Shown: in pieces, positions 8,414 through 18,895 of the stretch
How positions within the stretch are numbered: the first letter of the stretch is position 1
Layout of the letters: every line of letters starts with the position of its first letter
Assembly: GCF_013055795.1 (NCBI RefSeq)
Contig: NZ_JABETO010000019.1
Span: forward strand, 1-64,000
From: Streptomyces sp. I05A-00742
GTDB taxonomy: Bacteria > Actinomycetota > Actinomycetes > Streptomycetales > Streptomycetaceae
DNA: 64,000 bases
Direction: 5' to 3'
Notes under the pieces: model-generated
What the model was told of the DNA's origin: nothing
What the model saw: the letters and a program-made list of their open reading frames with translations, nothing else
Database searches by the model: none
Translations under genes and position numbers: made by a program

Positions 8414-9850
8414 TCAGACCAGCCGGCGTATCTCGCCCCGGACGCGGTAGAAGCCTCCGGACGCGGGGGAGAGGGCGTCGACGACGTAGCGGGCGCCCGC
8501 CCGGCGGATGTGGCGCGGGAACTGGACGTTCCAGCCGGTCTCGTAGCCCTCGGAGACGACGTGCACGCGCAGCCGGCCGCCCTCCTGGACGCACTCGACC
8601 ACGATGCCGGCGGCGGGCACGGCATCGACGGTCGCCACGGCGGTCGCGGGCGTGTACGTCGGCAGCGCGGCGGCCAACTTGACGTCGCGCGGCACCGGAA
8701 CGCTGCCGGAGCGGGCGGCGGCGACGGCCGCGTCGGAGGCGTCCACGCACACCAGGGAGCCGTCGGTGGTGACCATGTAGAGCTTCTCGTCCAGGTACTG
8801 CATGGACAGGGCCGAGCCGCTGCCCGTGCCGAGCTTCCACAGCCGGGTGCCGTCGGCGTCGAAGCAGTAGACGGAGGAGGAGTTGTCGCCCGCGAAGACG
8901 TAGCGTCCGCCGGGGGCGGTGGCGCAGGAGTAGACGATCGCGTCGCACCGGTAGGCCGCCTCGGCCCGGCCGGTCGTCTTCGACAGCCGTTGGACGGTGC
9001 GGTGGGCGGTGCCCGCGTAGACGGAGTGGTCCTCCTGCCAGCCGAACAGGACCGGGCCGTCGGTCGCGGTGTGCCACAGCTGCCCGGTGCCGTCGGCCGC
9101 GTAGGCGGTCACCCCCGAGGAGTGGCCGTGGTAGACCGCGTGTTCGTCGCGGCGGACCATCCAGGCGTGGTTTCCATGGCTTCTGCGGGACCACTGGTGC
9201 TCGTCCTCGTGGTCGATGACGGTCAGTCCGCCGTCGCGGTCGGACACGTTGAGCACGCCTTCGTGGATGTCGAGCCAGAAGATGTCGACGGAGGAGGTGA
9301 TCTCGTAGGCCGCGAACGGGAGTTTCGACGACAGGTCGTACACGGTGCCGTCGTCGCACCCGGCGTAGATCCAGAAGTCGTCGGCCACCAGGCACTTGAC
9401 GCCGTCCGGCAACTGGTAGCGGGCGAGCACCTCGCCGCCGTGACCGACCGTGAACACGTCGCCGGCCTGGTTGCCCACCCAGCAGCGGTCCTCGTCGACG
9501 TGGATGCCGAAGGCCGCGGCGCCGGTGCGGAAACGCCACAGCACCGGGGCCACCGCGCGGGCGGTCGAGGGCGCCGAGGTCACCTGGCGGCGCGTCACCG
9601 GACGGGCGGCCCGCGCGCCTCGCACGGCCGGCGCGTAGCCCTTGCGGACCTTCTCACCGATCTTCTTCGCCGCGGCGGCCCGCGCCTTCTCCTCGGTGGG
9701 GAAGGACGAGGTCTGCACCTGCCCGGCCGCGCCGATGCGGCCGTAGCGGACGGTGACACTCGTCCCGTCCACCGTCACCTCGTAGAACTTGTGCGCCCCG
9801 CCGCCCTCTTGGGACAGCTCAAGGTAGGTGTGCGCGGACGTGACGGACAC
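8414..9850 (-). CDS. WGR domain plus PQQ-like beta-propeller protein
   Basis: 478 residues. Residues 1-75 form a WGR-type domain, with FYEVTVDGTSVTVRYGRIG and the YGR signature in place of WGR, then a helical KARAAAAKKIGEKVRKGY segment. Such domains occur in PARPs, MolR-like proteins and bacterial DNA-ligase contexts, where they contact nucleic acid. Residues 105-415 contain repeated blades such as CWVGNQAGDVFTV, YAGCDDGTVYDL and VFAGDNSSSVYCFD, pointing to a quinoprotein-like propeller. There is no catalytic PARP or kinase domain. A DNA-damage-type promoter lies 52 bp upstream, the same kind as before uvrB and uvrC. A role in damage sensing or repair scaffolding is inference. Confidence 0.8.
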   Translation of the reverse strand: MSVTSAHTYLELSQEGGGAHKFYEVTVDGTSVTVRYGRIGAAGQVQTSSFPTEEKARAAAAKKIGEKVRKGYAPAVRGARAARPVTRRQVTSAPSTARAVAPVLWRFRTGAAAFGIHVDEDRCWVGNQAGDVFTVGHGGEVLARYQLPDGVKCLVADDFWIYAGCDDGTVYDLSSKLPFAAYEITSSVDIFWLDIHEGVLNVSDRDGGLTVIDHEDEHQWSRRSHGNHAWMVRRDEHAVYHGHSSGVTAYAADGTGQLWHTATDGPVLFGWQEDHSVYAGTAHRTVQRLSKTTGRAEAAYRCDAIVYSCATAPGGRYVFAGDNSSSVYCFDADGTRLWKLGTGSGSALSMQYLDEKLYMVTTDGSLVCVDASDAAVAAARSGSVPVPRDVKLAAALPTYTPATAVATVDAVPAAGIVVECVQEGGRLRVHVVSEGYETGWNVQFPRHIRRAGARYVVDALSPASGGFYRVRGEIRRLV

Positions 9851-9901
9851 AGCAGGCCCCCTTCCCCGGCGGCTCCGGTCGGCCGCCCTTCACTGCCCGG
9901 A

Positions 9902-9924
9902 ACGTTAGGGGGTACCACTGACAA
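9902..9924 (-). promoter_or_regulatory. RecA-NDp/PafBC-type DNA-damage promoter of the WGR gene
   Basis: Read on the minus strand: TTGTCAGTG (9924-9916), 8-nt spacer, TAACGT (9907-9902). This matches the published LexA-independent damage promoter consensus tTGTCRgtg-N8-TAnnnT of mycobacteria. A start near 9895 would give a leader of about 45 nt containing GGGAAGGGGG before the ATG at 9850. Confidence 0.75.
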
Positions 9925-10011
9925 CGGGCTGTTTCCGCAGGTCACCACCCGTTCCACCGCTCCACCGGCCGCCGGTTCCGGGGACGGCGGAGCGGTGCGC
10001 GACCGGGAGGG

Positions 10012-10977
10012 TCAGCCGAAGTCCGGGACGTCCGCCAGGGTCAGCGGGGTGTCCTGCATCGTGTCCTCGGCGTCCTCCGCCAGCGCCTCGGCGATCACGT
10101 GCGGGGCGTTGGTGATGATGGCGTCCACCCCCATGCGGGCCAGGGCGACCGCGCGGTCGGGATCGTCCACCGTCCAGGCCGAGACCTCCAGCCGGCGGCC
10201 GTGCGGGCCCTTCACCCCGTGGACCGACCGGACCCAGGCGGCGCCGACCTTGGTGTGGTCGGGGTTGATCTGGTCGGCGAACTTGGCGTACTCCCGCAGC
10301 TCCGCCGGCTTGGGGGCGCCGAGGAAGCCCGTCTTCACATCGGGCCGCAGACCGTGGAAGGTCCGGAGCGAGGCGGCGTTGAAGCTCTGGACCACCAGCC
10401 GGCCCCCGACGTGCCGCCGGTCGAGCCAGCCGGTCCTGCGGAGCTCCGCCACCAGCTGCTGCTCGATGCCGGGGTACAGCTCGGGAGCCTTGACCTCCAG
10501 GAGCAGCTTCTGGCGGTTGTGGTCCACCCGCCGGAGGTAGCGCTCCAGGGTGGGGACGCGCTCGCCGGCGAAGCGGCGGTCGTACCAGCCGCCGGCGTCC
10601 AGCTTCTGGATCTCGGCGAGCGTGAAGTCCCCGACCTTCCAGGGCGCCCGGTCCGGGAAACGCTTCTTCACGTCCGTCGTCCGGGTCAGGGTGGTGTCGT
10701 GGATGACGACCAGACGGCCGTCCTTGGTGCGCTGCACGTCGTTCTCGACCCAGCCGACGCCCAGCCGGGCGGCTCTGTCGATCGAGGCGAGGGTGTTCTC
10801 CGGGGCCTGGACCGGTACCCCGCGGTGCCCGATCGCGAGGGGCACCCGGGCCCGGGCCGCGGCGCCCGCGTCCGGCGCGGCCTCGGCCGCCGGTGCGACG
10901 AGGCCCAGCACGACCGGGACGGTCGCGGCCAGGCCGAGGAGGGTACGGGTCATGGTGGAGACGGGACGGATACGCAT
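10012..10977 (-). CDS. Secreted glycerophosphodiester phosphodiesterase
   Basis: 321 residues. An N-terminal signal peptide (MRIRPVS, hydrophobic core, AEAAPDAG cleavage region near residue 35) is followed by a GDPD TIM-barrel. The catalytic opening is GHRGVPVQAPENT (His-Arg and Glu), then WVENDVQRTKDG (Glu and Asp metal ligands) and VVIHD (general acid His). The enzyme hydrolyses glycerophosphodiesters to glycerol 3-phosphate and an alcohol, probably outside the cell for phosphate or carbon scavenging. GAGGAG lies six bases before the ATG at 10977; an upstream ATG at 11037 lacks this. It is divergent from uvrB. Confidence 0.88.
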   Translation of the reverse strand: MRIRPVSTMTRTLLGLAATVPVVLGLVAPAAEAAPDAGAAARARVPLAIGHRGVPVQAPENTLASIDRAARLGVGWVENDVQRTKDGRLVVIHDTTLTRTTDVKKRFPDRAPWKVGDFTLAEIQKLDAGGWYDRRFAGERVPTLERYLRRVDHNRQKLLLEVKAPELYPGIEQQLVAELRRTGWLDRRHVGGRLVVQSFNAASLRTFHGLRPDVKTGFLGAPKPAELREYAKFADQINPDHTKVGAAWVRSVHGVKGPHGRRLEVSAWTVDDPDRAVALARMGVDAIITNAPHVIAEALAEDAEDTMQDTPLTLADVPDFG

Positions 10978-11172
10978 CGGGGCTCCTCGCGGCGTCCGGG
11001 TGCCGGGCGCGGTGGCGGCCCGGTCCATGGGGTCCATGGCGTACGCAGACAGTCGTACCGGAAACCCGGGCCGGTGCGCAGCAGGGAGGACGGCCGGACA
11101 GCGGATCGTTCGCCGGTTCTTCGCTTCCGGTCCATCCAGGAAAACCCCAGGTGGGGGCCGTCGCCCCGGCCT

Positions 11173-11195
11173 TTGTCAGTGGCAGGTCGTACGGT
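11173..11195 (+). promoter_or_regulatory. RecA-NDp/PafBC-type DNA-damage promoter of uvrB
   Basis: TTGTCAGTG (11173-11181), exactly 8 nt, then TACGGT (11190-11195), seven bases before the uvrB ATG. It fits tTGTCRgtg-N8-TAnnnT with no mismatch. The mRNA would start at or within a base or two of the ATG, giving a leaderless transcript. This agrees with the lack of a Shine-Dalgarno sequence. Confidence 0.8.
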
Positions 11196-11201
11196 GGTCC
11201 C

Positions 11202-13325
<2,124 letters not shown>

Positions 13326-13328
13326 CGG

Positions 13329-13352
13329 CCCCTCCGGCCGCCGGGGGAGGGG
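13329..13352 (+). terminator. Hairpin after uvrB
   Basis: CCCCTCC (13329-13335) pairs with GGAGGGG (13346-13352) across a 10-nt loop, four bases after the uvrB stop. A plausible factor-independent terminator without a U-tract. Confidence 0.5.
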
Positions 13353-13537
13353 AATCATGGTTCCTTTGCCCGGAATTGCCCGGGGGAGATGTTGCAAGAC
13401 CGCCACAAACCGACCTGGGTCGCGCGGACGGGCGCGCCAGTGCATAGGGTCGTTCCCGGAAGTCGCGCGTTCGCGCGCGGCGTCCGGCGGACCACCGCAC
13501 GACCGATGAATGAGCAATGAACGAGAAGGGACCGCGC

Positions 13538-14116
13538 GTGACAGTCAACTTGTCCAAGGGTCAGGGCGTCAGCCTGCAGAAGGCGGACGGGGAGACCTTG
13601 ACCGCGGTGCGCATGGGGCTGGGCTGGAAGTCGGCCCCCCGCCGGGGACTGTTCAGGTCGCGCACCAACGAGATCGACCTCGACGCCTCCGCCAGCATGT
13701 TCGCCGACGGGCAGCACATCGACGACGTCTGGTTCAACCACCTCGTCAGCCACGACGGTTCCGTACGGCACACCGGGGACAACCTGGTGGGCGGCGCCGG
13801 CACCGGGGGCGACGACGAGACGATCCTGGTCGACCTGCAGCGCGTGCCCGTGCACGTGGACCAGATCGTCTTCGCGGTGAACTCCTTCAGCGGGCAGACC
13901 TTCTCCGAGATCACCAGCGCCTTCTGCCGTCTGATCGACGACAACACCGGCCAGGAGCTGGCCCGGTACACCCTCGACGGCGGCGGCCCGTACACGGCGC
14001 AGATCATGGCGAAGGTGCACCGCGTGGGCGGCGGCTGGCAGATGACGGCCATCGGCACCCCGTCCAACGGCCGGACGATCCAGGACCTCTACCCGGTGAT
14101 CGCGACCGTCCTGTAG
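13538..14116 (+). CDS. TerD family tellurium/stress resistance protein
   Basis: 192 residues, a complete TerD/CABP1 domain. It opens MTVNLSKGQGVSLQK, followed by VRMGLGWK. The calcium-binding acidic stretches typical of the family are seen in EIDLDASASMF, GDNLVGGAGTGGDDE and FSEITSAFCRLID. TerD proteins bind calcium and are implicated in membrane-associated stress responses, including oxyanion and phage resistance. The GTG at 13538 has GAGAAGGGA six bases upstream and gives the family's normal N-terminus, so the ATG at 13517 was rejected. It is followed by a second TerD-type gene and terC. Confidence 0.9.
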   Translation: MTVNLSKGQGVSLQKADGETLTAVRMGLGWKSAPRRGLFRSRTNEIDLDASASMFADGQHIDDVWFNHLVSHDGSVRHTGDNLVGGAGTGGDDETILVDLQRVPVHVDQIVFAVNSFSGQTFSEITSAFCRLIDDNTGQELARYTLDGGGPYTAQIMAKVHRVGGGWQMTAIGTPSNGRTIQDLYPVIATVL

Positions 14117-14169
14117 CCCGTCGAGGGCGGGCCCGGCGGGGCGGGCACGGAGCACGGGACACGTAGGGA

Positions 14170-14200
14170 ACGGCCCGGCGGCACGGCACCGCCGGGCCGT
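14170..14200 (+). terminator. Strong hairpin between the two TerD-type genes
   Basis: ACGGCCCGGCGG pairs perfectly with CCGCCGGGCCGT (12 bp, 7-nt loop). It may terminate or attenuate terD transcription before the next gene, whose start is 38 bp on. Confidence 0.65.
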
Positions 14201-14238
14201 CGGCAGCGCAGCAGGACACGACGAGGGGGAGCAGGGCG

Positions 14239-16197
14239 ATGACGGCCGAGCTGGTGCGGGGGCAGAACCATTCGCTGACCGAGAGCCGGTTGGAGATCCG
14301 GATCTCGACGGGGGACCCGGTGGTGGTGGGGGCGGCGCTCGGCGGCGCCGACGGCAGGGTGTCCGGCGCCGGACAGGTCGTCCGCCCCGGCTCCCCACGG
14401 GTACCGGGGGTGGAGGTGCCGGCCGGAGTCGCCACCGTACAGCGCCTCTCCCTCGAACTGGACGTCCTGCCCGACTCCGTGCACCGCGTCCACGTGCTGC
14501 TCGCCCTGCCGGCCGGCGGCCGCGGCCCGGTCCGCTTCGGCGCGACGGCCGCGCCGTTCCTCGCCCTCTCCGGGAGCGGCGGCGAGGACATCGCCAGCTT
14601 CACCGTCACGGAACTGGACGCCGAGACGGCCCTGGTCGCCCTGGAGGTCTACCGCCGGCAGGGCGCGTGGCGCGTACGGGCCGTCGGCCAGGGCTACGCG
14701 GGCGGCCTCGCCGAGCTCTTCCGGGACCTCGGGGTGGAGCGCGCCTCCGAACTCGCCGCCTGCGTCGAGGAGCAGGCCGCCGAGGGCGCGTCCGTGCTGT
14801 CGGCCTCGCAGCCGTCCGCGCGGCACGCCGGGAGCGGCGGGCGGCACACCGGACAGACCGCGGGCGCCTCCGTGGACTGGTCCGCCGACCACCCCGGCCC
14901 CGAGGCGACGGCCTCCGCCGCGTCCGGCGGCACCGGACAGGCCGTCACCGAGCCCGAGACTCCGTCCACGGCCGGACCCGTGGACTACCGGCACCCGCGC
15001 CGCCGCGCCGCCGAACCCCCGCAGCCGGCGCCCACCGCGCCGGCGGCCGAGCCCGGGACGCCCCCGCAGCCCGTGGCCGGCGACGCCGCCGGCTGGACGA
15101 TGGAGGAGCGCCTCTACAACCAGGTGTGGGGGATGTTCGAGGACCTGGCCCGGAGCACCGCCGCGTACCGCAGCGCGGTCGGCTTCGCCGAGTCGCGCCT
15201 GGAGCAGGAGCTCGACCGGGTGCTCTCCGACCCCGCCACGCGGGTGGGGCCCGTCGCCGACGCAGCCCGGGAGGAGGCACGGGCCAAGCACAGCCGGCTC
15301 GTGGAGCAGGCCCGCGCGGTGCTCGACCGCGACCTCGCCCAGCTCACCGCCGAGGCCGAGGTCGTCGAGCACGCGCTGCCGCCCGCCCTCGCCCGCTGGG
15401 ACAGCCCCGTCTGGCACGGCTACCAGGCGCCGCTGGAGACCCCGATGGCGCTGCGCCTGGGCGATCTGCACCTGCCCGAGCGCCGGGGGCTGCGCATCCC
15501 CATGCTGGTCCGGCTGCCGCTCGAACGCGGGCTGTGGGTCGACTGCGGGCGTGCGACCGGTTCGGGCACCGACATGGCGGACCCGGCCGAGCTGCGCCGG
15601 CTGGCCATGGACTGCGCTGTGGCCCACGCGGCGCGGCTGCTGGCCGTGCACCCCGTCGGGGAGTACAGCGTGCACGTGATCGACCCGGCCGGTTCGGCAG
15701 GAGCCGCGCTCGCCCCGCTGCTCGAACACGGGGTGCTGGCCCAGCCCCCGGCGGCCGGCGCGCAGGGGGTCTCGGCCGTGCTGGCCGGGCTGACCCGCCG
15801 CGTCGACCTGGTGCAGATGGCGGTCCGGAGCGGGGCCGCCGACGCGCTGCCGCCCGACCTGGACACGGCCGAGCAGCTGCTGATCGTCAACGACTTCCCA
15901 CACGGCTTCGACGACCGGGCGGTCACCCAGCTGCGCTACCTCGCGGACGAGGGCCCGTCCGTCGGCGTGCATCTGATGATGGTCGCCGACCGGGAGGACT
16001 CCCGGGGCTTCGGCCCCGTCCTCGACCCGCTCTGGCGCTCGCTCCTGCGGATCACGCCGGTGCCGGACGACCACCTCGCCGACCCCTGGGTCCGGCACGC
16101 CTGGACGTACGAACCGTCGCTGGCCCCGGCCGGGAGCGATGTGGTGGGCCGGGTGCTGTGGCAGGTGGGGCAGGCGCGGCGGGCGTACGGTCTCTGA
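14239..16197 (+). CDS. TerD-domain protein with coiled coil and degenerate FtsK-like ATPase domain
   Basis: 652 residues in three parts. Residues 1-175 are TerD-like: it opens MTAELVRGQNHSL, with RLSLELDVLP and FTVTELDAETALVALEVYR. Residues 180-285 are a Pro/Ala/Thr-rich linker. Residues 290-385 are helical and probably coiled coil, with QELDRVL and EEARAKHSRLVEQAR. From about 400 the fold resembles FtsK/EccC ATPases: a P-loop-like RATGSGTD at 438-445, VHVIDPAG, and LLIVNDFP then VGVHLMMVADR near the Walker B/sensor region. The P-loop lysine is missing (GSGTD for GSGKS), so ATP hydrolysis is doubtful. The TerD neighbours suggest a role in a Ter stress complex; this is inference. Confidence 0.7.
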   Translation: MTAELVRGQNHSLTESRLEIRISTGDPVVVGAALGGADGRVSGAGQVVRPGSPRVPGVEVPAGVATVQRLSLELDVLPDSVHRVHVLLALPAGGRGPVRFGATAAPFLALSGSGGEDIASFTVTELDAETALVALEVYRRQGAWRVRAVGQGYAGGLAELFRDLGVERASELAACVEEQAAEGASVLSASQPSARHAGSGGRHTGQTAGASVDWSADHPGPEATASAASGGTGQAVTEPETPSTAGPVDYRHPRRRAAEPPQPAPTAPAAEPGTPPQPVAGDAAGWTMEERLYNQVWGMFEDLARSTAAYRSAVGFAESRLEQELDRVLSDPATRVGPVADAAREEARAKHSRLVEQARAVLDRDLAQLTAEAEVVEHALPPALARWDSPVWHGYQAPLETPMALRLGDLHLPERRGLRIPMLVRLPLERGLWVDCGRATGSGTDMADPAELRRLAMDCAVAHAARLLAVHPVGEYSVHVIDPAGSAGAALAPLLEHGVLAQPPAAGAQGVSAVLAGLTRRVDLVQMAVRSGAADALPPDLDTAEQLLIVNDFPHGFDDRAVTQLRYLADEGPSVGVHLMMVADREDSRGFGPVLDPLWRSLLRITPVPDDHLADPWVRHAWTYEPSLAPAGSDVVGRVLWQVGQARRAYGL

Positions 16198-16387
16198 GCC
16201 CTCCGGACAGGGGTTCCGTCCAAGGGGTGTTACCTCTCTGACCAGGCAACTTGGTCTTTCCTTTACTCGTTCTTGGTGCTTCCTGTACCGTTTGTGAGGC
16301 GGAGGCGCCCTGCTGCTCACGGTCGAGTGGTAGGGCCCTCCGGCAGCGAGGACGCTGGAAGTTGCCGTACGAGGTGCCGGAGGACCC

Positions 16388-17374
16388 GTGGACGTTTCCC
16401 TCACGATGTGGCTGCTGACCGTGCTCGGTCTGTGCGCCCTGATCACAGCGGACTTCTTCATCGGCGGCCGCAAACCGCACGAGGTCTCCCTCAAGGAGGC
16501 CGGTACCTGGACCGTGGTGTGGGTCGTACTGGCAGCTCTCTTCGGTGTGGGGCTGCTGTTCCTGGGCGGCGGGCAGCCGGCGGGGGAGTTCTTCGCCGGT
16601 TACATCACCGAGAAGTCGCTGAGCGTCGACAACCTCTTCGTCTTTGTGCTGATCATGGGCAAGTTCGCGGTGCCGCCCGTCTACCAGCAGCGGGTGCTGA
16701 TGGTCGGCGTGCTCATCGCCCTCGTCCTGCGGGCCGTCTTCATCGGCGCCGGCGCGGCGATCATCGCCAACTTCTCCTGGGTCTTCTATCTGTTCGGCGC
16801 CTTCCTCATCTGGACCGCCTGGAAGCTCATCCAGGAGGCGCGGTCGGACGAGGAGGAGGAAGAGTTCGAGGAGAACCGCTTCCTCAAGGCGGTCGAACGG
16901 CGCTTCCCCTCCACGAACCGGTACCACGGCACCAAGCTCGTGGTGGTGGAGGGCGGCCGGCGCCTGATGACGCCGATGCTGATCGTCATGCTGGCGATCG
17001 GCACGACCGACGTGCTGTTCGCGCTGGACTCCATCCCGGCGATCTTCGGCCTCACGCAGGACGCGTACATCGTCTTCACGGCCAACGCCTTCGCCCTCAT
17101 GGGCCTGCGCCAGCTGTACTTCCTGATCGGCGGCCTGCTGCGGAAGCTGGTCCACCTCTCGTACGGCCTCTCGGTGATCCTCGGCTTCATCGGCGTCAAG
17201 CTGGTGCTGCACGCCCTGCACGAGAGCGGGGTGGCGGTGCCCGAGATCAGCATCCCGGTCTCACTCGGCGTCATCTGCGCGGTGCTGGCCGTCACCACGG
17301 TCACCAGCCTGCGGGCCTCCAGGAAGCTGGAGCGGGCCGCCGCGGACCGGAGCCGGGAGGACGCGGACGTCTGA
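16388..17374 (+). CDS. TerC family integral membrane protein
   Basis: 328 residues with about nine membrane segments. The TerC hallmarks are present: EKSLSVDNLFVFVLI near residue 78 and GTTDVLFALDSIPAIFG near 205, whose acidic residues are thought to coordinate metal. A cytosolic acidic loop (DEEEEEFEEN) lies between segments. Family members (Alx, MeeF/TerC) export manganese or load exported metalloenzymes, and are linked to tellurite resistance. The GTG at 16388 follows CCGGAGGA. The TerD genes upstream make a small Ter block. Its 3' end overlaps the convergent MFS gene. Confidence 0.9.
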   Translation: MDVSLTMWLLTVLGLCALITADFFIGGRKPHEVSLKEAGTWTVVWVVLAALFGVGLLFLGGGQPAGEFFAGYITEKSLSVDNLFVFVLIMGKFAVPPVYQQRVLMVGVLIALVLRAVFIGAGAAIIANFSWVFYLFGAFLIWTAWKLIQEARSDEEEEEFEENRFLKAVERRFPSTNRYHGTKLVVVEGGRRLMTPMLIVMLAIGTTDVLFALDSIPAIFGLTQDAYIVFTANAFALMGLRQLYFLIGGLLRKLVHLSYGLSVILGFIGVKLVLHALHESGVAVPEISIPVSLGVICAVLAVTTVTSLRASRKLERAAADRSREDADV

Positions 17375-18751
17375 GGCGTCGGCACCCTCCCGCGGGCCGG
17401 GGAGGCCGGCGGGAGGCCCGGCGTCCGGCGCGGGCGACGGGTCCGCGGCCGGCGCGGCCGCGGGCACCGGGCGGGTCTCCGGCAGCAGCGCGAAGCAGGC
17501 GAGGCTGAGCAGCGCGACGGCGACGAGGAAGACGGCGACCCCCCACGGCGGCCGCCCGCCGCGGGTCAGCGCGGTGGCGACCAGCGGGGTGACGGCGCCG
17601 CCCAGGACACCCGCCAGGTTGTAGCCGACGGTGGCGCCCGTGCAGCGGACCCGGGGCTCGTACAGTTCCGGCAGATACGCGCCGACCACGGCGAACGTGA
17701 CGATGAACGCCAGCATCGCGACGACGAACCCCACCGTCATCAGCAGCGGGTTCCCGGTGCGCAGCAGGGCGACCATCGGGAACATCCACAGGGCGACGGC
17801 CACGCAGCCGGCCAGGCACAGGGGCCGCCGCCCGACGCGGTCGCCGAGCAGGGCGAGCGGCGGGGTGGCGACCGCGGAGGCGACGACCGCGATCATGATG
17901 CAGCCGAGCATCACGGTGCGGTCGATGCCGAGCCGTTCGGTGCCGTAGGCCAGCGCCCAGGTGGTGATCGCGTAGTAGACCGCGTACCCGATGGCGAGGC
18001 CGCCCGCCGTGAGCAGGACGAGCCGCCAGTGGTCGCGCGCCACCTCGGCGAAGGGCAGCCGGGCCCGTTCCCCGCCGGCCAGTCCGCGGAACTCGGGGCT
18101 CTCGCTGATCTGCGTGCGCAGCAGCAGGCCGACGACGGCCAGGACGCCCGCCACCCAGAACGGCACCCGCCAGCCCCAGGAGCGGAACTGCGCGTCGGTG
18201 AGGCAGGCGGAGAGCCCGAGGGTGATGCCGTTGGCGAGCACGAAGCCCAGCGGCGGGCCGAGTTGGGGGAAGCTCGCCCACAGCGCGCGGCGGTGCGCGG
18301 GGGCGTGTTCGGCGGTGAGCAGGACGGCGCCGCCCCACTCGCCGCCGAGCCCGAGCCCCTGGAGAAAGCGCAGGACGAGCAGGAGCAGCGGCGCGGTGAC
18401 GCCGATCGCGGAGTACGGGGGCACCAGGCCGACGGCCACGGTGGCGAGGCCCGTCAGCAGCAGGGAGACGACGAGGACCGGGCGCCTGCCGTGCCGGTCG
18501 CCGATGTGCCCGAAGAGCACGGAGCCCAGGGGACGGGCGATGAAGCCCACACCGAAGGTGCCGAAGGCCGCCAGGGTGCCCAGGAGCGGTGAGACGGTGG
18601 GGAAGAAGAGCGGCCCGAGGACCAGCGCCGCCGCGGTGCCGTAGGCGAAGAAGTCGTAGAACTCGATGGCCGTCCCGGCGAGGGAGGCGGCCGCCAGGCG
18701 GACCATGCCCGGAGGGGCCGGGGAAGCGGTGGGGGAGCCGTCACGGTGCAT
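17261..18751 (-). CDS. MFS transporter, metabolite:H+ symporter (MHS/ProP-like) type
   Basis: 496 residues with 12 predicted membrane segments. It has the family signatures of the MHS group: GTAIEFYDFFAYG at the first helix, then GHIGDRHGRRPVLV in the loop 2/3 motif and a second DRVGRRP after helix 8. Substrates in this group are dicarboxylates, shikimate, proline or betaine; none can be picked here. The ATG at 18751 starts MHRDGSPTASP. The last 38 codons are read from the antisense of terC (114-bp convergent overlap), and the Pro/Gly/Ala-rich tail after LLPETRP looks unlike a normal MHS C-terminus, so a frameshift or lost stop is possible. Confidence 0.82.
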   Translation of the reverse strand: MHRDGSPTASPAPPGMVRLAAASLAGTAIEFYDFFAYGTAAALVLGPLFFPTVSPLLGTLAAFGTFGVGFIARPLGSVLFGHIGDRHGRRPVLVVSLLLTGLATVAVGLVPPYSAIGVTAPLLLLVLRFLQGLGLGGEWGGAVLLTAEHAPAHRRALWASFPQLGPPLGFVLANGITLGLSACLTDAQFRSWGWRVPFWVAGVLAVVGLLLRTQISESPEFRGLAGGERARLPFAEVARDHWRLVLLTAGGLAIGYAVYYAITTWALAYGTERLGIDRTVMLGCIMIAVVASAVATPPLALLGDRVGRRPLCLAGCVAVALWMFPMVALLRTGNPLLMTVGFVVAMLAFIVTFAVVGAYLPELYEPRVRCTGATVGYNLAGVLGGAVTPLVATALTRGGRPPWGVAVFLVAVALLSLACFALLPETRPVPAAAPAADPSPAPDAGPPAGLPGPREGADASDVRVLPAPVRGGPLQLPGGPQAGDRGDGQHRADDAE

Positions 18752-18895
18752 GTACCGTCCAACTTCCCGTGCGCGCACGGGACACGGGGCGCACGGAGGC
18801 GTTCCCGGGGGCGCGGAGGAACGTCTGCCTCCGCATCCCGTGTCACGGGCGTGCGCCCCCGGCGGAAAGCCGGAGGAGCGCCCGCCCGGCCCGGC

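Noticed and set aside
16198..16387. Possible yybP-ykoY manganese riboswitch before terC
   Set aside because: TerC-family genes often have this riboswitch, but the conserved core sequences (the GGGGAGUAG-type segment and its partner) are not present in the 190-nt leader.
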